A DNA stretch of 32,979 bases, from NCBI RefSeq assembly GCF_003385455.1, contig NZ_QNUF01000042.1:1-32979 (forward strand). Reading direction: 5' to 3'. The DNA comes from Chryseobacterium rhizosphaerae. Lineage in GTDB: Bacteria > Bacteroidota > Bacteroidia > Flavobacteriales > Weeksellaceae. The translations under genes were made by a program, and so were the position numbers. Within the stretch, counting starts at the first letter, position 1; every line of letters starts with the position of its first letter. The notes under the pieces were generated by a model that did no database searches, was not told the origin of the DNA, and saw nothing but the letters and a program-made list of their open reading frames with translations. Of the stretch, positions 14,196 to 23,215 are shown one piece after another.

Positions 14196-15863
14196 ATGTT
14201 TAGAAGAATTATTTTTTCCATTGTCACCATTTTCTTAATGAGTCTGATTTCTGCACAGACTTATGAAATCCAATATCAAAGTTCCTATAACGGGAAATTA
14301 CAATCCGATCAGCCTGCTATAATAGCTTGGGTTAACGGAAAAGAAAGCTTTATTCTAAACAGCACAATTAAAGAACAGAAAAGCAGTTATCCTTTTGAGG
14401 TGACCAAGATTGAAAGACCCTCCAATACAATTGTTTCCTATGGTTTTTTAAAACCCGGAGAAATTATTTCCAGTTCAGACACAGAGTCTGTAGGAAAACA
14501 GAATTTCGAACTCACAGACGAAACCAAAAAGATCCTGGGTTATACCTGTAAAAAAGCCATTACCAAAGTCAATTCAAATACTATTGAAGTTTGGTATACC
14601 AACGATTTAAACCTTAAAGGCGGGCCCTCTGCTTTAGGACAGGATCTGGGGTTGGTATTAGAGGTTGAGAGAAATAAAAATTCATTAATTACCGCCCATT
14701 CTATCAAGAAAATAAAAAATACAGGGATTGAAAAGATCATCAATACCCCTATACAGTCCACAGATGTATTAGGATATAAAGATCTGCTGTGGAAAAGCAG
14801 ATTTACAACATTGAAAGTTTTTGATCAGGAAACGGTCAATTTCTCAGAAGCCTCCAAATCTGATGAGAAGGTAAAAAGATATGCCAACGGAACAATTATC
14901 CTTAAAAAGATTAAATTTCCTGCTATTGGGGAAGGCGAAAATATTTTTGCAGACCTGAAGCAGCAATCGAACGGTGATGCCTACGACAGAACCGGAACTG
15001 TTTTTTTTATTCCACAAGACAAAGCATTATCTTTTTTGGATGGTTTAGAGAAAGGAATAAAAACACTTCCTGCCTTTGACAATGGAAACGGAAAACAGTA
15101 CTACGGAGTATCGGCTACAAAAGATTACAATCCTGCCGTGGAAATGATGAGATTTTTTACTCCTTTTGGAATCCAGCAGTTTAATCATATCCAATTAAAA
15201 GGAAAAACCTGGCAAACTATAAATCCTTACCGACAGGATATTACAGAACTGAAACCTTCTTTATCGGGAAAGGAACTTTGGGTAGGAGTATTTATTGGTA
15301 ATTATGATAAAGGCGGACACAAAGTCAGTCTCGAAATCACGATCCATAAAAGCGATCAGGCTGTCCATAAGAACAATGTGATTATTCCTTTATTCAATAC
15401 CTTAAATATTATGGAGATGGCGGGTCAGGATTATTCTACGATGTTTAATAAAGATCAGGGTCTTTGGGTTGATTTCACATTAGAAAAAGAAATAAAAAAT
15501 GCTCAACTGAGATACACTACAACCGGACATGGAGGTTGGGAAAATGGTGATGAATTTATTCCGAAAGTCAATACAATTTCTATGGATGGAAAAACAGTCT
15601 TTTCCTTTGTGCCGTGGAGAACAGATTGTGGTTCTTACCGTTTATACAATCCGGCCTCTGGAAATTTTCAGGACGGCCTTTCTTCTTCAGACCTCAGCAG
15701 GTCAAACTGGTGTCCCGGAACGGTTACCAACCCAAACTTCATTCCTCTTGGCGACCTGAAAGCAGGAAAGCACAGTATACAGATTAAAATTCCTCAAGGC
15801 CCTACGGAAGGAACAAGTTTCAGTTCATGGAATGTTTCCGGAACCTTACTAGGGGTACAATAA
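14196..15863 (+). CDS. Exported PNGase F-like glycosidase with N-terminal GLPGLI domain
   Basis: This 555-residue protein has a signal peptide (MFRRIIFSIVTIFLMSLISAQ). Residues 22-240 form a GLPGLI-type domain: LGYTCKKAITKV, EVWYTNDLNLKGGPSALGQDLGLVLEV. Residues 245-555 resemble the two jelly-roll domains of peptide-N-glycosidase F. YDRTGTVFF carries Asp264, matching catalytic Asp60 of PNGase F. MMRFFTPFGIQ matches RFITPYW. NGDEFIPKVNTISM carries Glu453, matching Glu206. DLSRSNWCPGT matches the DRAGWCPGM block. The residue at the Glu118 position does not appear conserved (VFIGNYDKGG), so substrate handling may differ. Length and the extra N-terminal domain fit the PNGase F-II type, which removes N-glycans from glycoproteins. 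It should act outside the inner membrane. Confidence 0.8.
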   Translation: MFRRIIFSIVTIFLMSLISAQTYEIQYQSSYNGKLQSDQPAIIAWVNGKESFILNSTIKEQKSSYPFEVTKIERPSNTIVSYGFLKPGEIISSSDTESVGKQNFELTDETKKILGYTCKKAITKVNSNTIEVWYTNDLNLKGGPSALGQDLGLVLEVERNKNSLITAHSIKKIKNTGIEKIINTPIQSTDVLGYKDLLWKSRFTTLKVFDQETVNFSEASKSDEKVKRYANGTIILKKIKFPAIGEGENIFADLKQQSNGDAYDRTGTVFFIPQDKALSFLDGLEKGIKTLPAFDNGNGKQYYGVSATKDYNPAVEMMRFFTPFGIQQFNHIQLKGKTWQTINPYRQDITELKPSLSGKELWVGVFIGNYDKGGHKVSLEITIHKSDQAVHKNNVIIPLFNTLNIMEMAGQDYSTMFNKDQGLWVDFTLEKEIKNAQLRYTTTGHGGWENGDEFIPKVNTISMDGKTVFSFVPWRTDCGSYRLYNPASGNFQDGLSSSDLSRSNWCPGTVTNPNFIPLGDLKAGKHSIQIKIPQGPTEGTSFSSWNVSGTLLGVQ

Positions 15864-15870
15864 AAACAAA

Positions 15871-15899
15871 ACCTTCTTGCATGAGAATTGCAAGAAGGT
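15871..15899. terminator. Hairpin after PNGase F-like gene, no plus-strand U tract
   Basis: ACCTTCTTGC pairs perfectly with GCAAGAAGGT around a 9-nt loop, 8 nt after the stop. The plus strand continues with A, not T, so it is a weak terminator or an RNA 3' end-stabilising hairpin rather than a classical terminator. Confidence 0.5.
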
Positions 15900-16130
15900 A
15901 AAAACACAAATGATGAAAAAAAATTATTTCGAGCCACAAAGTAAGGGTTAAAATTCATTAAATAAATTACCATATATTAATAAATATGTCATTTTTATTT
16001 TGTATATGGATATTAGAGGCATCTGGCTAACGAAAAAAATTAATCAAAAACATATAAATCAATACAAATAGTTAATATTTTTCTTTTTCAAAAACTATTT
16101 AATTAAAAAAATTAACCTTTAAACATTTTT
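15900..16130. other. AT-rich intergenic stretch with no recognised feature
   Basis: This very A/T-rich leader region before asnB contains no credible ORF, structured RNA or long repeat that I can see. Confidence 0.5.
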
Positions 16131-16132
16131 TA

Positions 16133-16163
16133 TTGTTATTTATAAACAACACATTTACTTTTG
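16133..16163 (+). promoter_or_regulatory. Bacteroidota promoter for asnB (TTG ... TACTTTTG)
   Basis: TTG at 16133-16135 and TACTTTTG at 16156-16163 are 20 nt apart, close to the Bacteroidota -33/-7 arrangement. The second element ends 19 nt before the asnB ATG. This is the best two-part promoter in the window. Confidence 0.65.
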
Positions 16164-16182
16164 TTTCATAAATAATAAGAAC

Positions 16183-17850
16183 ATGTGTGGAATTGTATGT
16201 CTATTTGACGCCAAACAAAAAACCGAAATATTAAGACCTCAGGTTTTAGAAATGTCAAAAAAAATCCGTCACAGGGGACCGGATTGGAGTGGAGTATTTC
16301 AGGATGAGAAAGTTGTTTTTTCTCACGAAAGACTTGCTATTGTGGATCCTACTTCAGGAAAGCAACCCTTATTTACGAAAGACGGAAAAGTAGTATTAGC
16401 TGTAAACGGTGAAATCTACAACCATAGAGAATTAAAAGAAGAATTTCCTGATTATGAGTTTCAGACTCAATCCGACTGTGAAGTGATCCTAGCCCTTTAC
16501 AGAAAATACGGAAAAGATTTTGTTGAAAAACTGAATGGGATTTTTGCATTCGCATTATACGATACTGAAAACGAAGTATACCTGATTGCCCGCGACCATA
16601 TGGGAATCTGTCCTCTATATCAGGGATGGGATAGAAACGGCAATTATTATGTAGCTTCCGAGTTAAAAGCACTGGAAGGAGTATGCAAAACAATAGAGAC
16701 ATTTTTACCAGGACATTTAGTATACAGCAAAGATGGCAGCGAACTTCAGCAATGGTACACAAGAGACTGGGAAAGTTTCGATCATGTAAAAGATAACACC
16801 ACTGATATTGCCAAGATCAGAAAAGGTCTTGAAGATGCTGTCCACAGACAATTGATGAGCGATGTTCCTTATGGAGTACTTCTCTCCGGAGGTTTAGATT
16901 CTTCAGTAATTTCTGCTATTACTGCGAAATTTGCAAGACAAAGAGTTGAAAGTGGTGACACTCAGGAAGCATGGTATCCAAGACTTCACAGTTTTGCTGT
17001 AGGACTTGTAGGATCCCCCGACCTTGCAGCAGCACAAAAAGCGGCAGAACATATCGGATCTGTTCATCATGAAGTCAACTTTACCGTTCAGGAAGGACTT
17101 GACGCTGTGCGTGACGTCATCTATCATTTGGAAACGTATGATGTGACAACCATCAGGGCTTCTACCCCAATGTATCTGTTGGCAAGAGTCATCAAATCTA
17201 TGGGAATCAAAATGGTACTTTCCGGGGAAGGTTCTGATGAACTTTTTGGTGGATATCTGTATTTCCATAAAGCGCCTAACGCCAAGGAATTCCATGATGA
17301 AACCGTAAGAAAACTGAGCAAGCTTCACCTTTATGATTGCCTGAGAGCCAACAAAGCATTAATGAGCTGGGGAATAGAAGGCAGGGTTCCTTTCCTGGAT
17401 AAAGAATTTATGGATATTGCGATGACTCTTAACCCAAAAGATAAAATGATCAATATCGCTGAAGGTAAAATTGAAAAATGGGTATTGAGAAAAGCGTTTG
17501 AAGATCTTCTTCCGCCCTCTATTGCCTGGAGACAGAAAGAACAATTCTCAGACGGTGTGGGATATTCATGGATCGATACTTTAAAAGAAGTAGCAGAAAA
17601 AGAAGTAACGGATGAAATGATGGCTAATGCAAAATTCAGATTCCCGCTGAACACGCCTCAAAACAAAGAGGAATACCGCTACCGAACTATTTTTGAAGAG
17701 CATTTCCCAAGTGAAACAGCAGCTGCAACGGTACCTTCTGTACCTTCTGTAGCCTGCTCCACTCCTATTGCTCTGGAATGGGACGAAGCATTCAAAAAAA
17801 TGAACGACCCAAGCGGAAGAGCTGTAAAAGTACATGAAACATCTTATTAA
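16183..17850 (+). CDS. asnB: Asparagine synthetase B, glutamine-hydrolysing
   Basis: This 555-residue enzyme makes asparagine from aspartate, ATP and glutamine. The class II glutaminase domain (residues 1-195) begins MCGIVCLF with nucleophilic Cys2, which must be freed by removal of Met1. RHRGPDWSG, LAIVDP and NGEIYNH follow. The synthetase domain carries the PP-loop SGGLDSS at 235-241 and GEGSDELFGGY near 348-358. The length is nearly identical to E. coli AsnB. The C-terminal tail of about 30 residues (AAATVPSVPSVACSTPIALEWDEAF) is also usual for the bacterial enzyme. It is monocistronic, with a clear two-part promoter. Its terminator lies about 200 nt downstream. Confidence 0.96.
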   Translation: MCGIVCLFDAKQKTEILRPQVLEMSKKIRHRGPDWSGVFQDEKVVFSHERLAIVDPTSGKQPLFTKDGKVVLAVNGEIYNHRELKEEFPDYEFQTQSDCEVILALYRKYGKDFVEKLNGIFAFALYDTENEVYLIARDHMGICPLYQGWDRNGNYYVASELKALEGVCKTIETFLPGHLVYSKDGSELQQWYTRDWESFDHVKDNTTDIAKIRKGLEDAVHRQLMSDVPYGVLLSGGLDSSVISAITAKFARQRVESGDTQEAWYPRLHSFAVGLVGSPDLAAAQKAAEHIGSVHHEVNFTVQEGLDAVRDVIYHLETYDVTTIRASTPMYLLARVIKSMGIKMVLSGEGSDELFGGYLYFHKAPNAKEFHDETVRKLSKLHLYDCLRANKALMSWGIEGRVPFLDKEFMDIAMTLNPKDKMINIAEGKIEKWVLRKAFEDLLPPSIAWRQKEQFSDGVGYSWIDTLKEVAEKEVTDEMMANAKFRFPLNTPQNKEEYRYRTIFEEHFPSETAAATVPSVPSVACSTPIALEWDEAFKKMNDPSGRAVKVHETSY

Positions 17851-18046
17851 GATACAGGTTTAGAGCTTAGGTGATCGAAATTTGAAATATAAGGACAGAT
17901 CAGAGTGAATGGTAAATCCATACTTATTAATTATGATATTATATTGATTCGTCATTCACTTGCAAAGCAGAATGTACCCTGATTTTGAAAGTTTTTTATT
18001 TTAACTTCCACCTTCTATCATCTAACTTCTAATGCAATAATTTATC
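17851..18046. other. asnB 3' intergenic region with degenerate repeats
   Basis: No ORF is credible here. A short inverted repeat AGTGAATG (17904-17911) / CATTCACT (17953-17960) and a degenerate heptad run AACTTCC, ACCTTCT, ATCATCT, AACTTCT (18003-18030) are visible. Otherwise nothing is recognised. Confidence 0.45.
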
Positions 18047-18074
18047 AATCCTGTAGCAATACAGGATTTTCTTT
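18047..18074 (+). terminator. Intrinsic terminator, probably for asnB
   Basis: AATCCTGTA pairs with TACAGGATT around GCAA, followed by TTCTTTT. It lies about 200 nt beyond the asnB stop, so the asnB mRNA may have a long 3' UTR. Confidence 0.75.
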
Positions 18075-18139
18075 TGAATTAACGGCAACAATATCGACAG
18101 AATTTAGGTGACAATCAAAAATAATATCTAATAAATAAT

Positions 18140-18147
18140 TATATTTG
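18140..18147 (+). promoter_or_regulatory. -7 promoter element TATATTTG for the exported unknown gene
   Basis: It matches TAnnTTTG and lies 28 nt before the ATG at 18176. Confidence 0.55.
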
Positions 18148-18175
18148 GAAAACGAAAATATCAATTATAAAAAAA

Positions 18176-18988
18176 ATGAGAAGAAACCTTACTGTTTTGT
18201 TTGCCTTATTATCTATAAGTTTTGCTTTTGGACAGGGAAAATTTGGCAAATACCTGAATTCAAAAAAGCTGGCTTTAGCCTACAAAAGTGTGAAAGATGT
18301 TGATAAAGATGATTATTATCAACAATTCTACTGGCTGGTAAAAGCAGAACAGCTTAAAACGTATCCTCACCTTAAAGATGTAAAACCTGCAGTATTATAT
18401 GAGTTTGTGAAGAAAGTAAATCCTCAGAACCCTACTAAAAAACTGGATGACAGAAGTAAAGAATTGAGAGCTACGGCAGAATTATCATTGAATCAATATT
18501 TTAAGAATAAAAAATTTGAAAACAATTCTGTTTTAATGTATAATCTTGAAACGTATGTAGATCCTTCTAAGGGACAATATTACACTAAAGTTGATCCGGA
18601 AAAAATCAAAGAACTGGTTCCAAAAGAATTGTTTGCTTTTAATTCTAACAACAGAAATATGGGAGAAGAGAAAACATACTATCTTTGGATTGATAAGAAA
18701 AAAGATGATTTCAACATTGTAGACATCATCCCTAACGAAAAAGAAGATAAGGCCTTCTACACAAGATTAAGACAATATCTTCCAAGTTATAAGTTCTCCA
18801 AATATGTTCCTTCTGTAAAAAAAGGAAACAAGTCCGATAAAACAGACGTAGATTATTATTATATCATGCCGTTTGAGCAGAATACCGATAATATTGAATA
18901 CAAAACAAAAGATTTCAAAACTTATATTCTAAGCCAGTACAGAAAAGCCGGTGATGAGTGGAAAGGAGTAGAAAAACCTAGAAAATAA
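18176..18988 (+). CDS. Exported protein of unknown function
   Basis: This 270-residue protein has a signal peptide (MRRNLTVLFALLSISFAFGQ, cleavage probably after Gly19 or Gln20). The mature part is lysine- and tyrosine-rich, highly charged and without cysteines. The segment KKLALAYKSVKDVDKDDYYQQFYWLVKAEQLKTYPHLKD looks helical. The second half has short strands (KTYYLWIDKKKDDFNIVDIIP, DVDYYYIMPFEQ). No lipobox, membrane segment or T9SS sorting domain is present, so it should be a free periplasmic protein. I do not recognise a family. It has its own -7 element and a strong terminator, so it is monocistronic. Confidence 0.75.
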   Translation: MRRNLTVLFALLSISFAFGQGKFGKYLNSKKLALAYKSVKDVDKDDYYQQFYWLVKAEQLKTYPHLKDVKPAVLYEFVKKVNPQNPTKKLDDRSKELRATAELSLNQYFKNKKFENNSVLMYNLETYVDPSKGQYYTKVDPEKIKELVPKELFAFNSNNRNMGEEKTYYLWIDKKKDDFNIVDIIPNEKEDKAFYTRLRQYLPSYKFSKYVPSVKKGNKSDKTDVDYYYIMPFEQNTDNIEYKTKDFKTYILSQYRKAGDEWKGVEKPRK

Positions 18989-18991
18989 ATC

Positions 18992-19024
18992 AAAAAGTCC
19001 TGTGATATCTCGCAGGACTTTTTT
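18992..19024 (+). terminator. Intrinsic terminator after exported unknown gene
   Basis: AAAAAGTCCTG (18992-19002) pairs with CAGGACTTTTT (19013-19023), ending in T6, 3 nt after the stop. Confidence 0.85.
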
Positions 19025-19129
19025 AATTTTATATGGATTTCTTTATCTAAAGATTCAAACTGCTTAAAGCAAGCATTTTTCTTCAAATAAATAAGCCTGG
19101 AAGATTTTAGATATTTCAGCCTATATAAA

Positions 19130-20536
19130 ATGACAGAAGCGACAACTCCACAACAGACCTCAATAAAGAAAATTCTTCCACTGATCCTGGCTACAGCGAT
19201 TTTTATGCAAATGCTGGATTCAACGATTCTGAATACATCTCTGCCCTCCATAGCAAAAGACCTTCATGAATCTCCGCTTAATATGCAGAATGCTATCATC
19301 AGCTATGTTCTGACCTTAGCCGTTTTCATGCCTGCCAGTGGATTTTTGGCAGACAGGTTTGGAACAAAAAAAATATTTATTTTTTCTTTAATCCTATTCA
19401 GCCTCGGCTCTTTATTCTGTTCCTTGTCTCAGAATCTAACACAACTTGTGATATCAAGGGTTGTTCAGGGAGTTGGGGGAAGTTTAATGACTCCTGTTGG
19501 TAAGCTGGCCCTCATTAAAACCTTTGATAAAAATGAATTGCTTAAAGCGATGAATTTTGCCATTATTCCCGCACTTATCGGTCCGGTACTGGGTCCGTTG
19601 GTGGGTGGTTATATGGTTGATTATCTTTCATGGCACTGGATATTCCTGATCAATATACCCATTGGAGTTTTAGGAATTGTTTTGGGATTAAAATTTATGC
19701 CGAATTATAAATCTGAGAATGTAGATTTCGACTTAAAAGGCTTTTTAATTTTTGCCGCCGCTACTCTGTTGCTTTCGGTTTCGTTGGAACTTTTTGGAGA
19801 TATACAGAACATCACCCCGGTCCTTCTGGTTTTCATTATGGGCTTCCTGTTTCTTTATTATTACTATAAACATGCAAGAAGAGAAGGAAATCCTATTTTC
19901 CCTCTGAATTTATTTCAGGTAAGAACGTTCCGTGTAGGAATTGTAGGAAACCTTGCCACAAGACTTGGAATCAGCTCGGTGCCACTACTCCTTCCGCTGA
20001 TGATTCAGATTGCCTATAAACAGTCCGCCGTTACTTCCGGATGGATCATTGCTCCAATGGCTTTAACGGCAATTTTCGGAAAGTCCTCAGTCATCAAAAT
20101 TCTTGATAAATACGGCTATCGGCAGACCTTAATGATCAATACATTCATCATTGGAACCCTGATCTGTCTTTTGGCTATTCCTGACATCCATACTTCTTTA
20201 TACTGGTTTGTTCCTATTATTGCAATTTTGGGGTTCTTTAACTCTATTCAGTTTACTTCCATGAATACAATTTCCATTGCAGATCTCAGAAATTTTCAGA
20301 CCAGCAGTGGTAATTCTTTAATATCTGTCAACCAACAGCTCGCCATTGGTTTTGGAATTGCTTTCGGGCTGATTGTTTTAAAAATATTTGAAAATACAGA
20401 TCTTATCAATGGTGAAATTCACAATGCCTTCCGCTGGACTTTTCTCACCGTAGGAATATTAACTATTTTATCCGGCTTTGTTTTCAGAAGGCTTCATGTT
20501 TCGGATGGTAAAAATATGAAATCGAAAGAAGACTAA
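19130..20536 (+). CDS. MFS transporter, DHA2 (14-TM) drug:H+ antiporter family
   Basis: This 468-residue inner-membrane protein shows alternating hydrophobic segments of the 14-helix DHA2 class. The family motif in helix 1 is MLDSTILNTSLPSIAKDL (28-45). Motif A, GFLADRFGTKKIF, is at about 71-83. Motif C lies in the GPVLGPLVGGYMVDYLSWHWIFLINIPIG block, which is typical of EmrB/QacA-like exporters. The substrate cannot be predicted. No TetR/MarR regulator or membrane-fusion partner is adjacent, so it may act alone as a single-component inner-membrane exporter. The family call is firm. Confidence 0.9.
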   Translation: MTEATTPQQTSIKKILPLILATAIFMQMLDSTILNTSLPSIAKDLHESPLNMQNAIISYVLTLAVFMPASGFLADRFGTKKIFIFSLILFSLGSLFCSLSQNLTQLVISRVVQGVGGSLMTPVGKLALIKTFDKNELLKAMNFAIIPALIGPVLGPLVGGYMVDYLSWHWIFLINIPIGVLGIVLGLKFMPNYKSENVDFDLKGFLIFAAATLLLSVSLELFGDIQNITPVLLVFIMGFLFLYYYYKHARREGNPIFPLNLFQVRTFRVGIVGNLATRLGISSVPLLLPLMIQIAYKQSAVTSGWIIAPMALTAIFGKSSVIKILDKYGYRQTLMINTFIIGTLICLLAIPDIHTSLYWFVPIIAILGFFNSIQFTSMNTISIADLRNFQTSSGNSLISVNQQLAIGFGIAFGLIVLKIFENTDLINGEIHNAFRWTFLTVGILTILSGFVFRRLHVSDGKNMKSKED

Positions 20537-20770
20537 TTCATTTTCAAAAGAAAACACGCACCTATAACACACATTATCTGTTATTTAAATAAAATTCAAA
20601 GCTCAACATTTTGTCATTTCTGGTTGATAAAGATGTATGTCCAAACCATATAATATCTCCATGCATCCATTCATTTACCCGGCAGTTTTCATCTCGCGAT
20701 CATTTTGTGAGTACACCTGTATTTTCTTACGAACTTAACACAGATCAATGTATTTTAGTCTTAGCTATGG

Positions 20771-20778
20771 TATTTTTG
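20771..20778 (+). promoter_or_regulatory. -7 promoter element TATTTTTG for first pirin gene
   Basis: It matches TAnnTTTG and lies 21 nt before the ATG at 20800. It is the only clear promoter found for the redox gene cluster. Confidence 0.6.
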
Positions 20779-20799
20779 TGTATATAAATCAACAATATT

Positions 20800-21675
20800 A
20801 TGGCAACTAAAAAAGTAGAAATTGTAGTATCTCCTAGACCTGCACATTTTGTAGGTGACGGTTTTAGAGTTCATAATTTTATACCGGGAGTACATGGATT
20901 AGACATGAAAAGAATGGATCCATTCATTATGCTTGACTACAATTCAAAATTTCATTTTAACGGCACAGATACACCCAGAGGTGTAGGAGTTCATCCGCAT
21001 AGAGGTTTTGAAACAGTTACCATTGCCTATAATGGAAAAGTAGAACATCACGACAGTGCCGGTGGAGGAGGAATTATAGGTGAAGGTGATGTACAGTGGA
21101 TGACAGCTGCAAAAGGAGTTTTGCATAAAGAATATCACGAAACTGAGTGGTCAAAAAAAGGAGGAATTTTTCAGATGGTTCAGCTTTGGGTCAATCTTCC
21201 TGCAAAAGACAAGATGAGCAGTCCAAAATACCAGGCTATTGAAAATTCCAGCATGGAAAGAGTAGATCTAGGGAACAATGGACTGGTAGAAGTTATTGCA
21301 GGAGAATATCAAGGACACAAAGGTCCTGCCACTACTTTCACTCCCGTTAACATGATGAATGCAAAACTTAAAGCAGGGGGAAAAGCAGAATTTAATTTCC
21401 CGGCACACTTCAATACCACCGCGTTGGTGATTGAGGGAAGTATCATCATCAATGGAGAAGAAAAAGTAAAAGCAGATCATCTGGCACTGTTTAAGAATGA
21501 AGGCAACACTTTCACGATCGAAGCTACTGAAGATGCTGTTGTTTTAATTTTAAGCGGTGAACCGATCAGTGAACCTATCTATCCTCATGGTCCATTTGTG
21601 ATGAATTCCAGAGAAGAAATCATGCAGGCTTTTGAAGATTTTAATACCGGAAAATTCGGTTACCTGGAAGATTAG
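20800..21675 (+). CDS. Pirin family protein (bicupin, first copy)
   Basis: This 291-residue cytosolic protein has two cupin domains. The N-terminal domain carries the pirin metal site: His65 and His67 in GVHPHRGFETVT, and His109 with Glu111 in GVLHKEYHE. Together they bind one non-haem iron. The C-terminal half (about 165-291) has the second cupin and the usual end ILSGEPISEPIYPHGPFVMNSREEIMQAFEDFNTGKFG. Some pirins oxidise quercetin with O2; others are redox-sensing partners. The substrate here is unknown. It is followed by an inverted repeat (21829-21855) and then a GNAT gene, and a second, different pirin lies 616 nt further. The context suggests an oxidative or electrophile stress cluster. 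Confidence 0.93.
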   Translation: MATKKVEIVVSPRPAHFVGDGFRVHNFIPGVHGLDMKRMDPFIMLDYNSKFHFNGTDTPRGVGVHPHRGFETVTIAYNGKVEHHDSAGGGGIIGEGDVQWMTAAKGVLHKEYHETEWSKKGGIFQMVQLWVNLPAKDKMSSPKYQAIENSSMERVDLGNNGLVEVIAGEYQGHKGPATTFTPVNMMNAKLKAGGKAEFNFPAHFNTTALVIEGSIIINGEEKVKADHLALFKNEGNTFTIEATEDAVVLILSGEPISEPIYPHGPFVMNSREEIMQAFEDFNTGKFGYLED

Positions 21676-21828
21676 CAGAATTAAATTTCTCTTAATCTTT
21701 ACTTATTCCTTTTTTACTAACTTTATATAATGTTAGGTTAACCATAGGATGTTTATTTAATAGACTCAGTATTTAATAAACAATATTTAAAAAATTATTA
21801 CAGTAGATAATATATGATTTGTTGACGG

Positions 21829-21855
21829 CCTTACAGACTACAGAAATCTGTAAGG
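21829..21855. other. Inverted repeat between pirin and GNAT genes
   Basis: CCTTACAGA pairs with TCTGTAAGG around 9 nt, followed only by TTTAG. It may be a weak attenuating terminator for the first pirin gene or an operator for the seven genes that follow. No canonical -7 element was found between it and the next start. Confidence 0.45.
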
Positions 21856-21924
21856 TTTAGTCATCAGTCATTTTTATCCATCAGAGAAGATTTTTCAGCC
21901 TATCATTTTTTAATACCACAGTTT

Positions 21925-22236
21925 ATGAAACCAGAATTTGAAAATATACCTCTTGTAAAAGCAGATACAAGATTTGAAATAGAATTTAACGGACATTATG
22001 CATTCATTGATTATCGCGAAACGACTCATCAAATTGCACTTATCCATACGGAGGCCGAGCCTGAGCTTGCAGGAACCGGGGCAGCGGTAGCCGTTGTAGA
22101 AAAAACATTGAACTTTATTGAGGAAAGCGGAAAGAAACTTTTACCATTTTGTCCTTACGTTTTCGCTTATATCAAAAAACATCCGGAATGGAAGCGTATT
22201 GTTGATGAAAAATTTGAAGGATATCATCAACTTTAA
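21925..22236 (+). CDS. GNAT family N-acetyltransferase, short YjdJ-like type
   Basis: This 103-residue protein is a compact single-domain GNAT of the COG2388 type, like E. coli YjdJ. FNGHYAFIDYRETTHQIALIHTEAEPELAGTGAAVAVVEKTLNFIEESGKKLLPFCPYVFAYIKKHPEWKRIV shows the acetyl-CoA loop (AGTGAAVAV) followed by the characteristic LLPFCPYV..YIKKHPEW block. The substrate is not known for any member. It is the first of a string of co-directional genes ending with a second YjdJ-like protein (24943). The two are related but clearly different in sequence. It lies 55 nt before the second pirin. Confidence 0.88.
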   Translation: MKPEFENIPLVKADTRFEIEFNGHYAFIDYRETTHQIALIHTEAEPELAGTGAAVAVVEKTLNFIEESGKKLLPFCPYVFAYIKKHPEWKRIVDEKFEGYHQL

Positions 22237-22291
22237 TTCCATCCTACAAGTATTTCAATTAAATTAAACCATAAAAAAGTATCATTATACA

Positions 22292-23191
22292 ATGTCAAAT
22301 ATTGGACTTATCATCGAAGAAAAAGCAGCAGATATCGGAAATTTCCTGGTAGGAAGACTTCTTCCTTTCCGTGAGAAAAGAGCGGTAGGCCCTTTCGTTT
22401 TTATCGACCATATGGGCCCTTCGGAGCTAAAAGATTATCAAAATCTCGATGTTCCACCGCATCCACATATCGGGTTATCAACATTAACTTACCTGCTTGA
22501 AGGATCTATTTTTCATAGAGACAGCATAGGAAGTGCGGTTGAAATAAAGCCCGGTGCTGTTAATTGGATGACCGCCGGAAAAGGTGTGGTACATTCTGAG
22601 AGAACCCCCGAATATTTAAGACACAGCGATAAAAGGCTTCACGGATTTCAGATCTGGGTAGGTCTTCCAAAGCATCTCGAGCAGTCTGAACCTACTTTTC
22701 ACCACATCGAAGAAAATGATATTCCAGTTTGGGAAGAGGATGGAATTCAGTACAAACTTATTGCCGGTGAGGCATTTGGAAGAACATCTCCTGTTCCTGT
22801 ACACAGCAAACTTTTTTTCCTTGAGATTAAAACAAAAGAAGCAAAAAAAATAAGCATAGGAAAAGATCTTTATGGGGAAGCAGCCATGTATGTTCTGGAT
22901 GGAACAGTAACCACGGATGGAAACTCTTATGGATCAAAACAGCTGATGATTGCAAAGGATACAACACTTTGTGAATTCGAGATGAGTGAAAAAGGAACAG
23001 TTTATCTTTTCGGAGGAGAACCTTTTGATGAGGAAAGGTTTATATTCTGGAATTTTGTAAACTCTGATAAAGAGATGCTGGACCAAGCTAAAGTAAACTG
23101 GAACGATCAGAATCATGAGGCATTTCCTTTGGTTCCTGGTGACGAGCAGGAATACGTTCCACTTCCTAAAGCTATTTTAAACAGAAAATAA
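22292..23191 (+). CDS. Pirin family protein (bicupin, second copy)
   Basis: This 299-residue bicupin carries the metal site His57/His59 (PPHPHIGLSTLTYLLEG) and His101/Glu103 (GVVHSE), the same spacing as in human pirin (His56, His58, His101, Glu103). The C-terminal cupin ends FGGEPFDEERFIFWNFVNSDKEMLDQAKVNW, a block typical of bacterial pirins. It is only distantly similar to the other copy at 20800, which suggests separate functions rather than a recent duplication. It lies 55 nt after the GNAT gene and 24 nt before the FMN reductase gene, consistent with one operon. The substrate is unknown. Confidence 0.94.
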   Translation: MSNIGLIIEEKAADIGNFLVGRLLPFREKRAVGPFVFIDHMGPSELKDYQNLDVPPHPHIGLSTLTYLLEGSIFHRDSIGSAVEIKPGAVNWMTAGKGVVHSERTPEYLRHSDKRLHGFQIWVGLPKHLEQSEPTFHHIEENDIPVWEEDGIQYKLIAGEAFGRTSPVPVHSKLFFLEIKTKEAKKISIGKDLYGEAAMYVLDGTVTTDGNSYGSKQLMIAKDTTLCEFEMSEKGTVYLFGGEPFDEERFIFWNFVNSDKEMLDQAKVNWNDQNHEAFPLVPGDEQEYVPLPKAILNRK

Positions 23192-23215
23192 ATTCAGCCA
23201 GCAGTATAAAAAACC

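Noticed and set aside
16373..17835. Several minus-strand frames inside asnB
   Set aside because: All are antisense shadows of a full-length, motif-complete asparagine synthetase.
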